Source: Deltaproteobacteria bacterium
GTDB taxonomy: Bacteria; Myxococcota_A; SURF-8
NCBI GenBank assembly: GCA_029570245.1
Contig: JAKQSH010000184.1
Location: 1-16,663, forward strand
DNA: 16,663 nt
Reading direction: 5' to 3'
This document shows positions 6,452 to 12,479 of this stretch, one piece after another. Each line of letters starts with the position of its first letter. Positions within the stretch are counted from its first letter, which is position 1. The translations under genes and the position numbers were made by a program. The notes below the pieces were generated by a model. It was not told where the DNA came from. It did not search any database and worked only from the letters and a program-made list of their open reading frames with translations.

Positions 6452-7237
6452 TTAACGACGGCGCAGCATCTGGCGTTGCGACTGGAACACAAAGCGCACA
6501 ATGGCTTCGCGGCAGGCTTCAGAAATTTCCATATAATTGCAGGCAACTGAAAGGCTGGTTTTTCCCGGCGCCCCCATTTCGACTTCCACACGAACGACTT
6601 TTGCAGTGAAAATCAGAGGACGGTCTTCTTCCGGCAACATAAGAGAAACACGCAGAACGTCTCCCTTGTTTACTTCGACACTGGATATGAATTTTATGCC
6701 GGAACCTGAAAGCGAAACTACACGCTGAGAAATTATCGAAGTGTCGTACTGCGTGCTTTTCTGTATCTGTTCGCGCAGCTTGCGTACTTCGCTGAACATA
6801 CTGAACATTAGCTTCGCCATGACATCGTGTTCGGTGGCTTCGGAACTGAATTTTTTGAATTCGCTGGCGGCAATCTCTTCATCGTCTTCATTGCGAGATG
6901 CCCCGGGAGCACGTTTGATTATTTCGTAGCCCAAGCCGATAACAGTATTGACGCGGAAGAAATCGCGATCTTCGTGGCGGCCCTTAAGAGAAAGTTCAAT
7001 TTCCTGTCCGTTGACGGATGCAACGCTGCCCTGATAAGCATATCCGCGCCGCGCATCGGCAAGAATGATTTCTCCAGCCGAATGCAGTTTGTTCAAATCG
7101 CTTTCACTGACCGCGCTCAATAAACGAACACGCAACGGCTTAACACTGATGATCTCCACTTGGTACGAAAAAGAAGCACCGGAAGAGGAGAACAGATTAA
7201 GCTTGTCCCCCTGAAACAATAAGAATTTGGTTTCCAT
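6452..7237 (-). CDS. PilZ-like domain protein with long helical insertion
   Basis: A 261-residue soluble protein that looks like a c-di-GMP-receptor of the YcgR-like type. An N-terminal beta-rich region (about 1-88) resembles the flagellar-brake domain often placed before PilZ. RDFFRVNT (91-98) gives the R-x3-R part (Arg91, Arg95) of the PilZ signature. The second half of the signature, normally (D/N)xSxxG, appears as SLSGSG (175-180), with Ser in place of Asp/Asn. Between the two motifs lies an ~75-residue spacer including an acidic stretch (NEDDEE) and a helix (about 138-160, FSMFSEVRKLREQIQKS) that could be a coiled coil. C-di-GMP binding is plausible but not assured because of the Ser substitution. 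The Shine-Dalgarno GGGGGAAG (complement of 7244-7251) supports the start. Convergent with mutM. Confidence 0.65.
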   Translation of the reverse strand: METKFLLFQGDKLNLFSSSGASFSYQVEIISVKPLRVRLLSAVSESDLNKLHSAGEIILADARRGYAYQGSVASVNGQEIELSLKGRHEDRDFFRVNTVIGLGYEIIKRAPGASRNEDDEEIAASEFKKFSSEATEHDVMAKLMFSMFSEVRKLREQIQKSTQYDTSIISQRVVSLSGSGIKFISSVEVNKGDVLRVSLMLPEEDRPLIFTAKVVRVEVEMGAPGKTSLSVACNYMEISEACREAIVRFVFQSQRQMLRRR

Positions 7238-7548
7238 GTATAACTTCCCCCATCAACGACAGCAAAGCCGGCATACAGACATTGAACCTGTGTATGAATC
7301 TTACCAGAACTGCAGGTCAGACTTCAGAACCACTACTGAAAATTTTGAATGAAAAGACCGGAGAAACATATGCTTTATTGAGCCATATTAAATAAATATT
7401 AAAAATAAAGAAACAAAAATCAAGATCAGGAATGAACATCCTCCTCTTGCGACGGCAACACGTTGTATTTATTGCTAAAACCCATCGGATTATGATGTGC
7501 CATCTCAAATATTCCATTCTGTCAGAAGCTTCCGTCGGAATTTGCATT
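7238..7548. other. Gene-free stretch upstream of the PilZ-like gene
   Basis: About 310 bases of AT-rich sequence with no supportable gene. It must hold the promoter of the leftward PilZ-like gene; TAAGAT on the minus strand near 7303 is a possible -10 but lacks a good -35. The left edge of the terminator of the secreted-protein gene closes it on the right. Confidence 0.5.
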
Positions 7549-7582
7549 CAAAAAAAACGCCTTCCCGGCGAAGGAAGGCGTT
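7549..7582 (-). terminator. Intrinsic terminator of the secreted-protein gene
   Basis: Read on the minus strand, AACGCCTTCC and GGAAGGCGTT (complements of 7573-7582 and 7556-7565) form a perfect 10-bp stem with a 7-nt loop, followed by a run of T's (A-run 7550-7557 on the plus strand). It lies 23 nt beyond the stop codon. Confidence 0.92.
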
Positions 7583-7605
7583 GATGACTGCGACAGAAAA
7601 TTCAA

Positions 7606-8658
7606 TTAATCGAAAGTGGGACCGTTGCTTCTTTCACCGTCAAGATTGGGGTCCTCATCCTCTTCTGCGTCCTGGGTAGCATCATCGCCGGCTCTGGGAA
7701 GCCCGATTTCTTTCCACAGGGTGTCGGCAACATATTTGCTCGCGCCTTCCATGAGGTTGAACTGCAGCTCGCTGTACTGCCCCTGGCCGGTGAAGTCGCT
7801 TTTCACGTAAGAAAAAACTCTGCCGCTTGCGGTGTCGATAGCTTTAATTTCTGCATGCATGGTGCCCTGGAAAAGGTTTTCCTCGGAACCGCCGACATCT
7901 TTAAGTGTCGGCATATCGAGCACGCCGAACACAACCATATCGACGCCGTTGTCTTTAAAAACCTTCAGGGCTTTCATATCGGAGGTCTTAAGCAGAGCCT
8001 TGATATCGTCGGCTTTTATGGCGAACTTGTAAGGATCAGCCATGACTTCTTCGCATTCGCTTCTTATAAGCTCCCATATTGCTGTTTCAACCTGCCCGGC
8101 ATCGCCTTCTTCGCCTTCGGTAAAGGCATAGAGTTTTACCATAACCTTGCTTTTTTCCGGGTTGTAAACAAACAGTTCGCGCAGACCGCGACGGATTTCG
8201 CCCATCAGCGCAAGATCGGCAAACTTGGCACCCAGATCGGTTTCGTAAGTCTGTTCTTTGGTGATAGTACCGCTGGTAGTGGCGATTATGGAAAGCTTGT
8301 TGCCGACAAGCCTGAACTCAATCGTGTAATCTGCTTCACGGGCGCTTCTGACTATCTGGAAGCGCTTGTCCTTAAGCAGAAACTCGCCGGCCAGATTCTC
8401 GACGCCTTTATATTTGGGACCGAGTTTCGAAGGAGCAAAATACACTTTGTAGCTTTCTTTTATTTCCTGCGGAACGGCGGGTGCCGGAGCGGCATCAACA
8501 GCAGGTGTCGGAGCGACATCAACAGCGGGTGCCGGAGCGGCGGCTTCGGTGCCGGGCTTCTGAACTTCGGCGGCGGCATTTTCCTGAGCTGTTGCAGCTG
8601 AAGCAAAAACAACCAATGAGAACAAGATGGTAACTGCGACTACCAGCCTTCTTAGCAT
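7606..8658 (-). CDS. Unrecognised secreted protein with Pro/Ala repeat and acidic tail
   Basis: I do not recognise the family. The 350-residue product (start at 8658) begins with a signal peptide (MLRRLVVAVTILF...ASAATA, cleavage likely before Gln25). A Pro/Ala-rich linker (about 38-64) carries three copies of an 8-residue unit of the APAPAVDx type. A ~250-residue globular domain follows, and then an acidic, probably disordered end (DDATQDAEEDEDP). The globular part starts with a possible 'VENLAGEFLLKDKRFQIV' nucleotide-free alpha/beta unit, and its second half (VDMVVFGVLD, AEIKAIDTASGRV) resembles periplasmic CsgG/LpoB/FlgT-like proteins in pattern; that is a weak inference. AAGGAG (complement of 8668-8673) lies 9 nt before ATG and decides this start over upstream in-frame codons, which would spoil the signal peptide. 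It has its own promoter and terminator. Confidence 0.75.
   Translation of the reverse strand: MLRRLVVAVTILFSLVVFASAATAQENAAAEVQKPGTEAAAPAPAVDVAPTPAVDAAPAPAVPQEIKESYKVYFAPSKLGPKYKGVENLAGEFLLKDKRFQIVRSAREADYTIEFRLVGNKLSIIATTSGTITKEQTYETDLGAKFADLALMGEIRRGLRELFVYNPEKSKVMVKLYAFTEGEEGDAGQVETAIWELIRSECEEVMADPYKFAIKADDIKALLKTSDMKALKVFKDNGVDMVVFGVLDMPTLKDVGGSEENLFQGTMHAEIKAIDTASGRVFSYVKSDFTGQGQYSELQFNLMEGASKYVADTLWKEIGLPRAGDDATQDAEEDEDPNLDGERSNGPTFD
8480..8545. repeat. 24-bp tandem repeat, 2.75 copies, within the secreted-protein gene
   Basis: Units start at 8480, 8504 and 8528, each beginning GGTGYCGGAGCGRC. The first two are 24 bp and the third is partial. They encode the 8-residue Ala/Pro/Val/Asp unit of the linker. 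Such repeats change copy number by slippage, so the linker length may vary among strains. Confidence 0.85.
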
Positions 8659-8699
8659 GACTTCTTTCTCCTTGTGCATCATATTTCTGATTTTTACTT

Positions 8700-8741
8700 C
8701 CGGTGAAAACCCTCGCCTCCCCGATCGGGGTTTACCTCCGG
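8700..8741 (-). promoter_or_regulatory. Hairpin in the 5' leader of the secreted-protein gene
   Basis: In the minus-strand transcript CCGG (8741-8738) can pair with CCGG (8703-8700) and AAACCC (8733-8728) with GGGTTT (8712-8707). Inside lies the perfect palindrome CCCCGATCGGGG (8719-8730), which competes for the same bases. It starts almost at the predicted 5' end, so it may protect the mRNA from decay or act as a protein-binding site. Confidence 0.4.
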
Positions 8742-8746
8742 TAAAG

Positions 8747-8775
8747 ATAATGACCACTTTCATCCAAAATGTCAA
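8747..8775 (-). promoter_or_regulatory. Sigma70-type promoter of the secreted-protein gene
   Basis: On the minus strand TTGACA (complement of 8770-8775) is followed by a 17-bp spacer and CATTAT (complement of 8747-8752). The -35 box is a perfect consensus and overlaps the stop codon of the upstream gene. Predicted transcription start is near 8740, giving a leader of about 80 nt. Confidence 0.75.
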
Positions 8776-9425
8776 CCGGCTTCCTGGAAAGACCGGAACA
8801 CTTCAGCCGCCTTGACCTCTTCTGGCAGAATCGAACTCAGCCAGGCCGCAGCAAAGCCCAGAATAAGAATGGCTTTAACCAGCGGATTTCCCAGCAGACC
8901 GCCCCTGGGCCTCATAAGAAGCAGCATTATTCCAAGCGGAACAAAGAATATCAGCGCCAGAATAATCACTGTCCCTTTCTGCCAGAAAAACAGTTCTGCC
9001 GGTTTATCGTGATTAACAGCCGGGTTGCTGCGACTAACGTTGTTATTCTGTGCTTGCGCAGCATGTTTCACTTTCCGATTTTTCTGCCCGGCGGAGACAT
9101 TGCGCTGCCTCTGCGGTGGCGATGGATTAACGTAATCCTTCGCGCTTGCCGCGTTCTTGTACGCATTCAACTGCGACTGTTCGTATCCGGTGTCAGCATC
9201 CATGTTTTTTTCTTGCTGAATCTGAGGCGGAGCTTCATTCAGCAGCGCTTCAAGCCGCGAGTCTTCTTCGGCGTCTTCGATAATGTAACGCAGCGGAACC
9301 CAATCTTCTTCAAGCGGATTGAACGCCTCGTCTTTCAAATCCAGACGGCCTCGTTCAACAAGACGGCGCAATGTCGCCAGGTTCTCAACTGTTTTTTCTT
9401 TCCCGTAAGTGCGAATCCTTATCAT
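8772..9425 (-). CDS. Unrecognised membrane protein with N-terminal GYF_2/DUF4339-like domain
   Basis: A 217-residue protein in three parts. The N-terminal ~50 residues (IRIRTYGKEKTVENLATLRR, FNPLEEDWVPLRYI) look like the small 'which-residue-range plus W-x-P' domains (GYF_2/DUF4339-like) found at the N-terminus of many bacterial membrane proteins; this is a pattern-level call. The middle (about 65-140) is Gln/Asn/Ser-rich and probably disordered. The last part has two transmembrane helices (about 150-171 and 180-200) with a RPRGG loop between them, and a short tail. No enzyme motif is visible and no function can be given. It lies 58 bp after lpd on the same strand and probably shares the lipA-lpd transcript. 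Its stop codon overlaps the -35 box of the next gene. Confidence 0.65.
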   Translation of the reverse strand: MIRIRTYGKEKTVENLATLRRLVERGRLDLKDEAFNPLEEDWVPLRYIIEDAEEDSRLEALLNEAPPQIQQEKNMDADTGYEQSQLNAYKNAASAKDYVNPSPPQRQRNVSAGQKNRKVKHAAQAQNNNVSRSNPAVNHDKPAELFFWQKGTVIILALIFFVPLGIMLLLMRPRGGLLGNPLVKAILILGFAAAWLSSILPEEVKAAEVFRSFQEAG

Positions 9426-9483
9426 CTGCGGGTCCGTTCTTCAGGGGTTTCCTATTTTGCGTTCAGACTGACACGCACAGGCA

Positions 9484-10887
9484 TCAACGATTAACGATAT
9501 GCACCGCTCGTCCTTCGGCTGCCATACAGGCTTCAGCCAGCGATTCGCTGAATGTCGGATGAGCGTGTATGGTGTTGTAAACATCTTCCAGTTTCAAACC
9601 GCGTTCAACAGCCAGTCCGGCTTCGCCGATCAGGTCAGCAGCCGCATGTCCTACGATATATATCGACAATATCTGTTTTGTAGAAGCATCCGCAACAACT
9701 TTTACGAAGCCTTCCGGGTGACCGGAAGCATTGGCCATGCCGGATGCGCCGAAAGGAAAACGCCCTATGATTATTCCATGTCCGGCGTCCAGCAGTTCCG
9801 ATTCCTGTGGACCGACTCCGGCGATCTGAGGGTCAGTAAACACCACCGAAGGAACAACCTTGTTGTCATAGCGTATATCGTGGCCGGACAGAATTTCGGC
9901 CAGGACTTCGCCCTGACGCGACGCACGATGCGCCAGCATCGGATTGCCGGTGATGTCGCCTATGGCGTAAATGCCATCGACAGCCGTTTCCATTCTGTCG
10001 TTGACCGGAATGAAACCTTTCGCGTCGGCGCTCAGCCCGGCGGCAGATATGTTCAAACCGTCGGCATACGGTCTGCGTCCGACCGAAACAAGAATTTTAT
10101 CGCAGAGAAGTTCCTGCGGCTTTCCTTTCCATTCATAATTCAGCTTCAGACCATCGGCGGTCTTTTCGTAGCCGAGAGCGCGAGATTTCGTTCTGATGCC
10201 GACTCCCATTTTTTTCAATTTCATGCTTACCGGGCGCACCAGGTCTTTGTCGAAACCCGGCAGAAGTTCGTCCATCATTTCAATGACGGTGACTTCGGAG
10301 CCGAACCCAGCGTACACCATACCCAGTTCCAGGCCGATGTAACCGCCGCCTATAACAGCCAGGCGGGCAGGCAGTTTTTCGAGAGAAAGCGCATGCGCCG
10401 GAGAAATAACGTTTTCGCCGTCGAAAGCGAAGCCGGGAATCTGAATCACTTCAGAGCCGCTGGCGATGACGATTTTCTCCGCCGTGATTTCGTATTCTTC
10501 CTCAGATGTTCTGACCAGCACCCTGTTTTTCGCCACAAAAGACGCCGCGCCATCCAGCATTTCGACACCGGCGGCCTTGCATAGCTGTTTTACGCCATCG
10601 GAAAGTCCGCCCACAACACCGCGTTTCCATTCCTGAATTTTTTCGAGGTCGATTCCTCCGAAACTGGCGCAAAGACCGAATTCGGCGGCGCTTTCGATTG
10701 TTTCCTTACGTTTAGCTACGTTTATCAACGCTTTGGATGGAATGCAGCCTTCATTAAGACAGGTTCCGCCATAATGTTTTTTCTCCACCAGGACGGTTTC
10801 AATACCGAGCTGCCCAAGACGAATGGCGCAGACATAACCGCCGGGTCCCGCGCCGATAACCAGAGCCTCCGTTTTTTTCTCGATCAT
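9484..10887 (-). CDS. lpdA: Dihydrolipoyl dehydrogenase (E3)
   Basis: Lpd re-oxidises dihydrolipoyl groups of 2-oxoacid dehydrogenase or glycine-cleavage complexes, using FAD and NAD+. The 467-residue protein has all landmarks: FAD-binding VIGAGPGGY (10-18), redox-active disulfide in GGTCLNEGCIPSK (Cys43, Cys48), NAD-binding VIGGGYIGLELG (178-189), second FAD motif GIYAIGDITG, and the C-terminal dimerisation domain with the catalytic His443 and Glu448 in HAHPTFSE. The start at 10887 is chosen because GGGAG lies about 8 nt upstream and the FAD fold begins at once; the longer reading frame overlaps the end of lipA. It follows lipA after 31 bp. No E1 or E2 subunit gene is next to it, so which complex it serves is unknown. 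Confidence 0.96.
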   Translation of the reverse strand: MIEKKTEALVIGAGPGGYVCAIRLGQLGIETVLVEKKHYGGTCLNEGCIPSKALINVAKRKETIESAAEFGLCASFGGIDLEKIQEWKRGVVGGLSDGVKQLCKAAGVEMLDGAASFVAKNRVLVRTSEEEYEITAEKIVIASGSEVIQIPGFAFDGENVISPAHALSLEKLPARLAVIGGGYIGLELGMVYAGFGSEVTVIEMMDELLPGFDKDLVRPVSMKLKKMGVGIRTKSRALGYEKTADGLKLNYEWKGKPQELLCDKILVSVGRRPYADGLNISAAGLSADAKGFIPVNDRMETAVDGIYAIGDITGNPMLAHRASRQGEVLAEILSGHDIRYDNKVVPSVVFTDPQIAGVGPQESELLDAGHGIIIGRFPFGASGMANASGHPEGFVKVVADASTKQILSIYIVGHAAADLIGEAGLAVERGLKLEDVYNTIHAHPTFSESLAEACMAAEGRAVHIVNR

Positions 10888-10918
10888 GCCAGACTCCCTG
10901 AATATTGTTTTTCCGGCG

Positions 10919-11815
10919 TCAGGCCGGAATGTTGTTTTTGAGCACACCTTTTACATACAACTCAGCCGCCCTGTAACTGCTGCGAACCATCGGCCCTGAT
11001 GCTACAAATGCAAACCCTATGGAACGGGCGAATTTTTCGTATTCGGCAAACATTTCGGGCTCGACGTATCTTTCCACCGTCAGTTGAGTTTTTCCCGGTT
11101 GCAGGTATTGCCCCAGTGTAAGCATATCGCAGCCGACCCTGCGCAGATCATGCATTGCCAGCATGACTTCTTCGTCCGTTTCTCCGACACCGACCATAAT
11201 GGACGATTTTGTCAACAGAGACGGCTTGATTTTTTTGGCCGTCGCAAGAACGGAAAGTGAAACGTCATAATCGGCGCGGTGGTCGCGCACCAGCGGAGTC
11301 ATGCGCCGCACAACCTCTATGTTGTGCGCGAAAACATCCACGCCTGAATCTATAACCACTCGGATATGTTCTTCTTTTCCGCCGAAATCAGGCGTAAGCA
11401 CCTCTACCAGGTGTGCCGAATCCATATTCTTGATGGCTCGCACAGTGCCGGCGTAATGCTCGGCTCCGCCATCTGGCAGATCGTCGCGGGTTACGGAAGT
11501 AAGTACAACATACTCTATTCCGAGTTCCTCAATGCAATCGGCAACATGCTGCGGCTCGCCGGAATCGACGCAGGCCTCAGGATTACCGCTTTTTACGGCG
11601 CAGAAACGACAACCGCGTGTGCAGACATCTCCCAGAATCATCACCGTTGCGGTTCCGCAGCCCCAGCATTCGGCCATATTCGGACAACGCGCCTCCTGGC
11701 AGACCGTGTGCAGATTGAGGCTCTTGATTCTGCTGCTGATCTGCCTGTAATTTTCGCCACCTGGGGGGCGGGTGCGTATCCATTGCGGCTTTGGTTTGTA
11801 TGAATTTTCTGACAT
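10919..11815 (-). CDS. lipA: Lipoyl synthase LipA
   Basis: LipA is a radical-SAM enzyme that inserts two sulfurs into octanoyl groups on carrier proteins, giving lipoyl groups. The 298-residue protein has the auxiliary-cluster cysteines Cys39, Cys44 and Cys50 (VCQEARCPNMAEC), the radical-SAM triad Cys65, Cys69 and Cys72 (CTRGCRFC), and the C-terminal RSSY (278-281) whose Ser ligates the auxiliary cluster. VLTSVTRDDLPDGG and GVGETDEEV are also typical. Length is normal. The Shine-Dalgarno is weak. It leads the leftward lipA-lpd group and is divergent from rpsO. No lipB or lplA, which supply the octanoyl group, is in the window. Confidence 0.97.
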   Translation of the reverse strand: MSENSYKPKPQWIRTRPPGGENYRQISSRIKSLNLHTVCQEARCPNMAECWGCGTATVMILGDVCTRGCRFCAVKSGNPEACVDSGEPQHVADCIEELGIEYVVLTSVTRDDLPDGGAEHYAGTVRAIKNMDSAHLVEVLTPDFGGKEEHIRVVIDSGVDVFAHNIEVVRRMTPLVRDHRADYDVSLSVLATAKKIKPSLLTKSSIMVGVGETDEEVMLAMHDLRRVGCDMLTLGQYLQPGKTQLTVERYVEPEMFAEYEKFARSIGFAFVASGPMVRSSYRAAELYVKGVLKNNIPA

Positions 11816-11850
11816 GTAATGAACCCGTTAATCGCTCATCTAAAACAAAT

Positions 11851-11879
11851 TCCCGGCGCCGGCGGCGGCGGGTCCGGGA
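11851..11879 (-). promoter_or_regulatory. GC-rich hairpin in the lipA leader
   Basis: TCCCGG (11851-11856) and CCGGGA (11874-11879) form a 6-bp stem enclosing a very GC-rich GCC/GGC loop; CCGGCGCCGG inside is also self-complementary. It would lie at the 5' end of the lipA transcript from the predicted promoter at 11887-11915. Confidence 0.35.
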
Positions 11880-11886
11880 CAGAGGC

Positions 11887-11915
11887 ATACTAACGTCAAG
11901 AAGCCGGACAGGCAA
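11887..11915 (-). promoter_or_regulatory. Candidate lipA promoter
   Basis: On the minus strand TTGCCT (complement of 11910-11915), a 17-bp spacer and TAGTAT (complement of 11887-11892). Four of six bases match consensus in the -35 and four of six in the -10. Predicted start is near 11880, giving a leader of about 65 nt. Confidence 0.5.
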
Positions 11916-11977
11916 CCCAAATATGCATCGGATATTGAAATATCTGTTTTTTTTCCGCGATCCGGAAACGTTTACAT

Positions 11978-12006
11978 TTGACATGCAGCACTCTTTCCGC
12001 TATAAA
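11978..12006 (+). promoter_or_regulatory. Strong sigma70-type promoter of rpsO
   Basis: TTGACA (11978-11983), 17-bp spacer, TATAAA (12001-12006). The -35 is perfect and the -10 is five of six. Predicted start is near 12013, giving a ~75-nt leader before rpsO at 12089. Confidence 0.85.
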
Positions 12007-12088
12007 CGGCACGAAAAAAATTGTTTGATTGAAAAAAAGAACGAAGGAAGCAAGCGCGGTTGACAACCGCAAGAGAGGAAGAAATTCA

Positions 12089-12358
12089 ATGGCACTGAGC
12101 CTCGAAGAAAAACACAGCATAGTCGAAAAATTCAAAACACACGAATCCGACACCGGCTCGCCCGAAGTGCAGATCGCTCTTCTGACTGAACGCATCAATC
12201 AGTTGACCGAGCATTTCAAAGTCCACAAAAAAGACCATCATTCCCGTCGCGGCCTGCTTAAAATGGTCGGACAGCGCCGTCGTCTTCTGGATTATGTAAA
12301 GAAAAGCAACGTGGAGCGTTACAAAACAATCATCCAGGCTCTCGGCATCCGCAAGTAG
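12089..12358 (+). CDS. rpsO: 30S ribosomal protein S15
   Basis: S15 binds the three-way junction of 16S rRNA helices 20-22 and starts assembly of the platform. The 89-residue product, exactly the usual length, has LSLEEKHSIVEKFKTHESDTGSPEVQIA-type sequence. The signature blocks are DTGSPEVQIALLTERI, HKKDHHSRRGLL and VGQRRRLLDYV. The start at 12089 is supported by GAGAGGAAG about 9 nt upstream. An in-frame ATG at 12029 would add 20 residues with no family match. A strong promoter lies 83 bp upstream and a terminator hairpin follows, then pnp, the gene order found in many bacteria. Confidence 0.97.
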   Translation: MALSLEEKHSIVEKFKTHESDTGSPEVQIALLTERINQLTEHFKVHKKDHHSRRGLLKMVGQRRRLLDYVKKSNVERYKTIIQALGIRK

Positions 12359-12380
12359 TTCATCTTCATGCGCCCGTTTT

Positions 12381-12428
12381 CGTACCGCCTGCTCGAAACA
12401 ATCGAACAGGCGGTGCGTTTTATTTTTT
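12381..12428 (+). terminator. Terminator between rpsO and pnp
   Basis: A 16-position stem (12381-12396 with 12402-12417, one C-A mismatch and one G-U pair) with loop AACAA, followed by TTTTATTTTTT. It should end most rpsO transcripts, so pnp must be reached by read-through or have its own promoter. In other bacteria an RNase III site in this interval autoregulates pnp; the long stem could serve both uses. Confidence 0.88.
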
Positions 12429-12479
12429 ACAAGGGCAAATAAGGATGAATAAATCTTTACGTGTTCTCACAGGAAAGGA

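Noticed and set aside
7317..7547. 76-codon open frame on the minus strand downstream of the terminator
   Set aside because: No Shine-Dalgarno, AT-rich skewed composition, no recognisable motif, and it begins just past the terminator of the secreted-protein gene.
10888..10947. N-terminal extension of lpd
   Set aside because: It overlaps the end of lipA, has no homology to the family, and the start at 10887 has a ribosome binding site.
12029..12088. 20-residue N-terminal extension of rpsO
   Set aside because: S15 is 89 aa in almost all bacteria and the ATG at 12089 has a proper Shine-Dalgarno.
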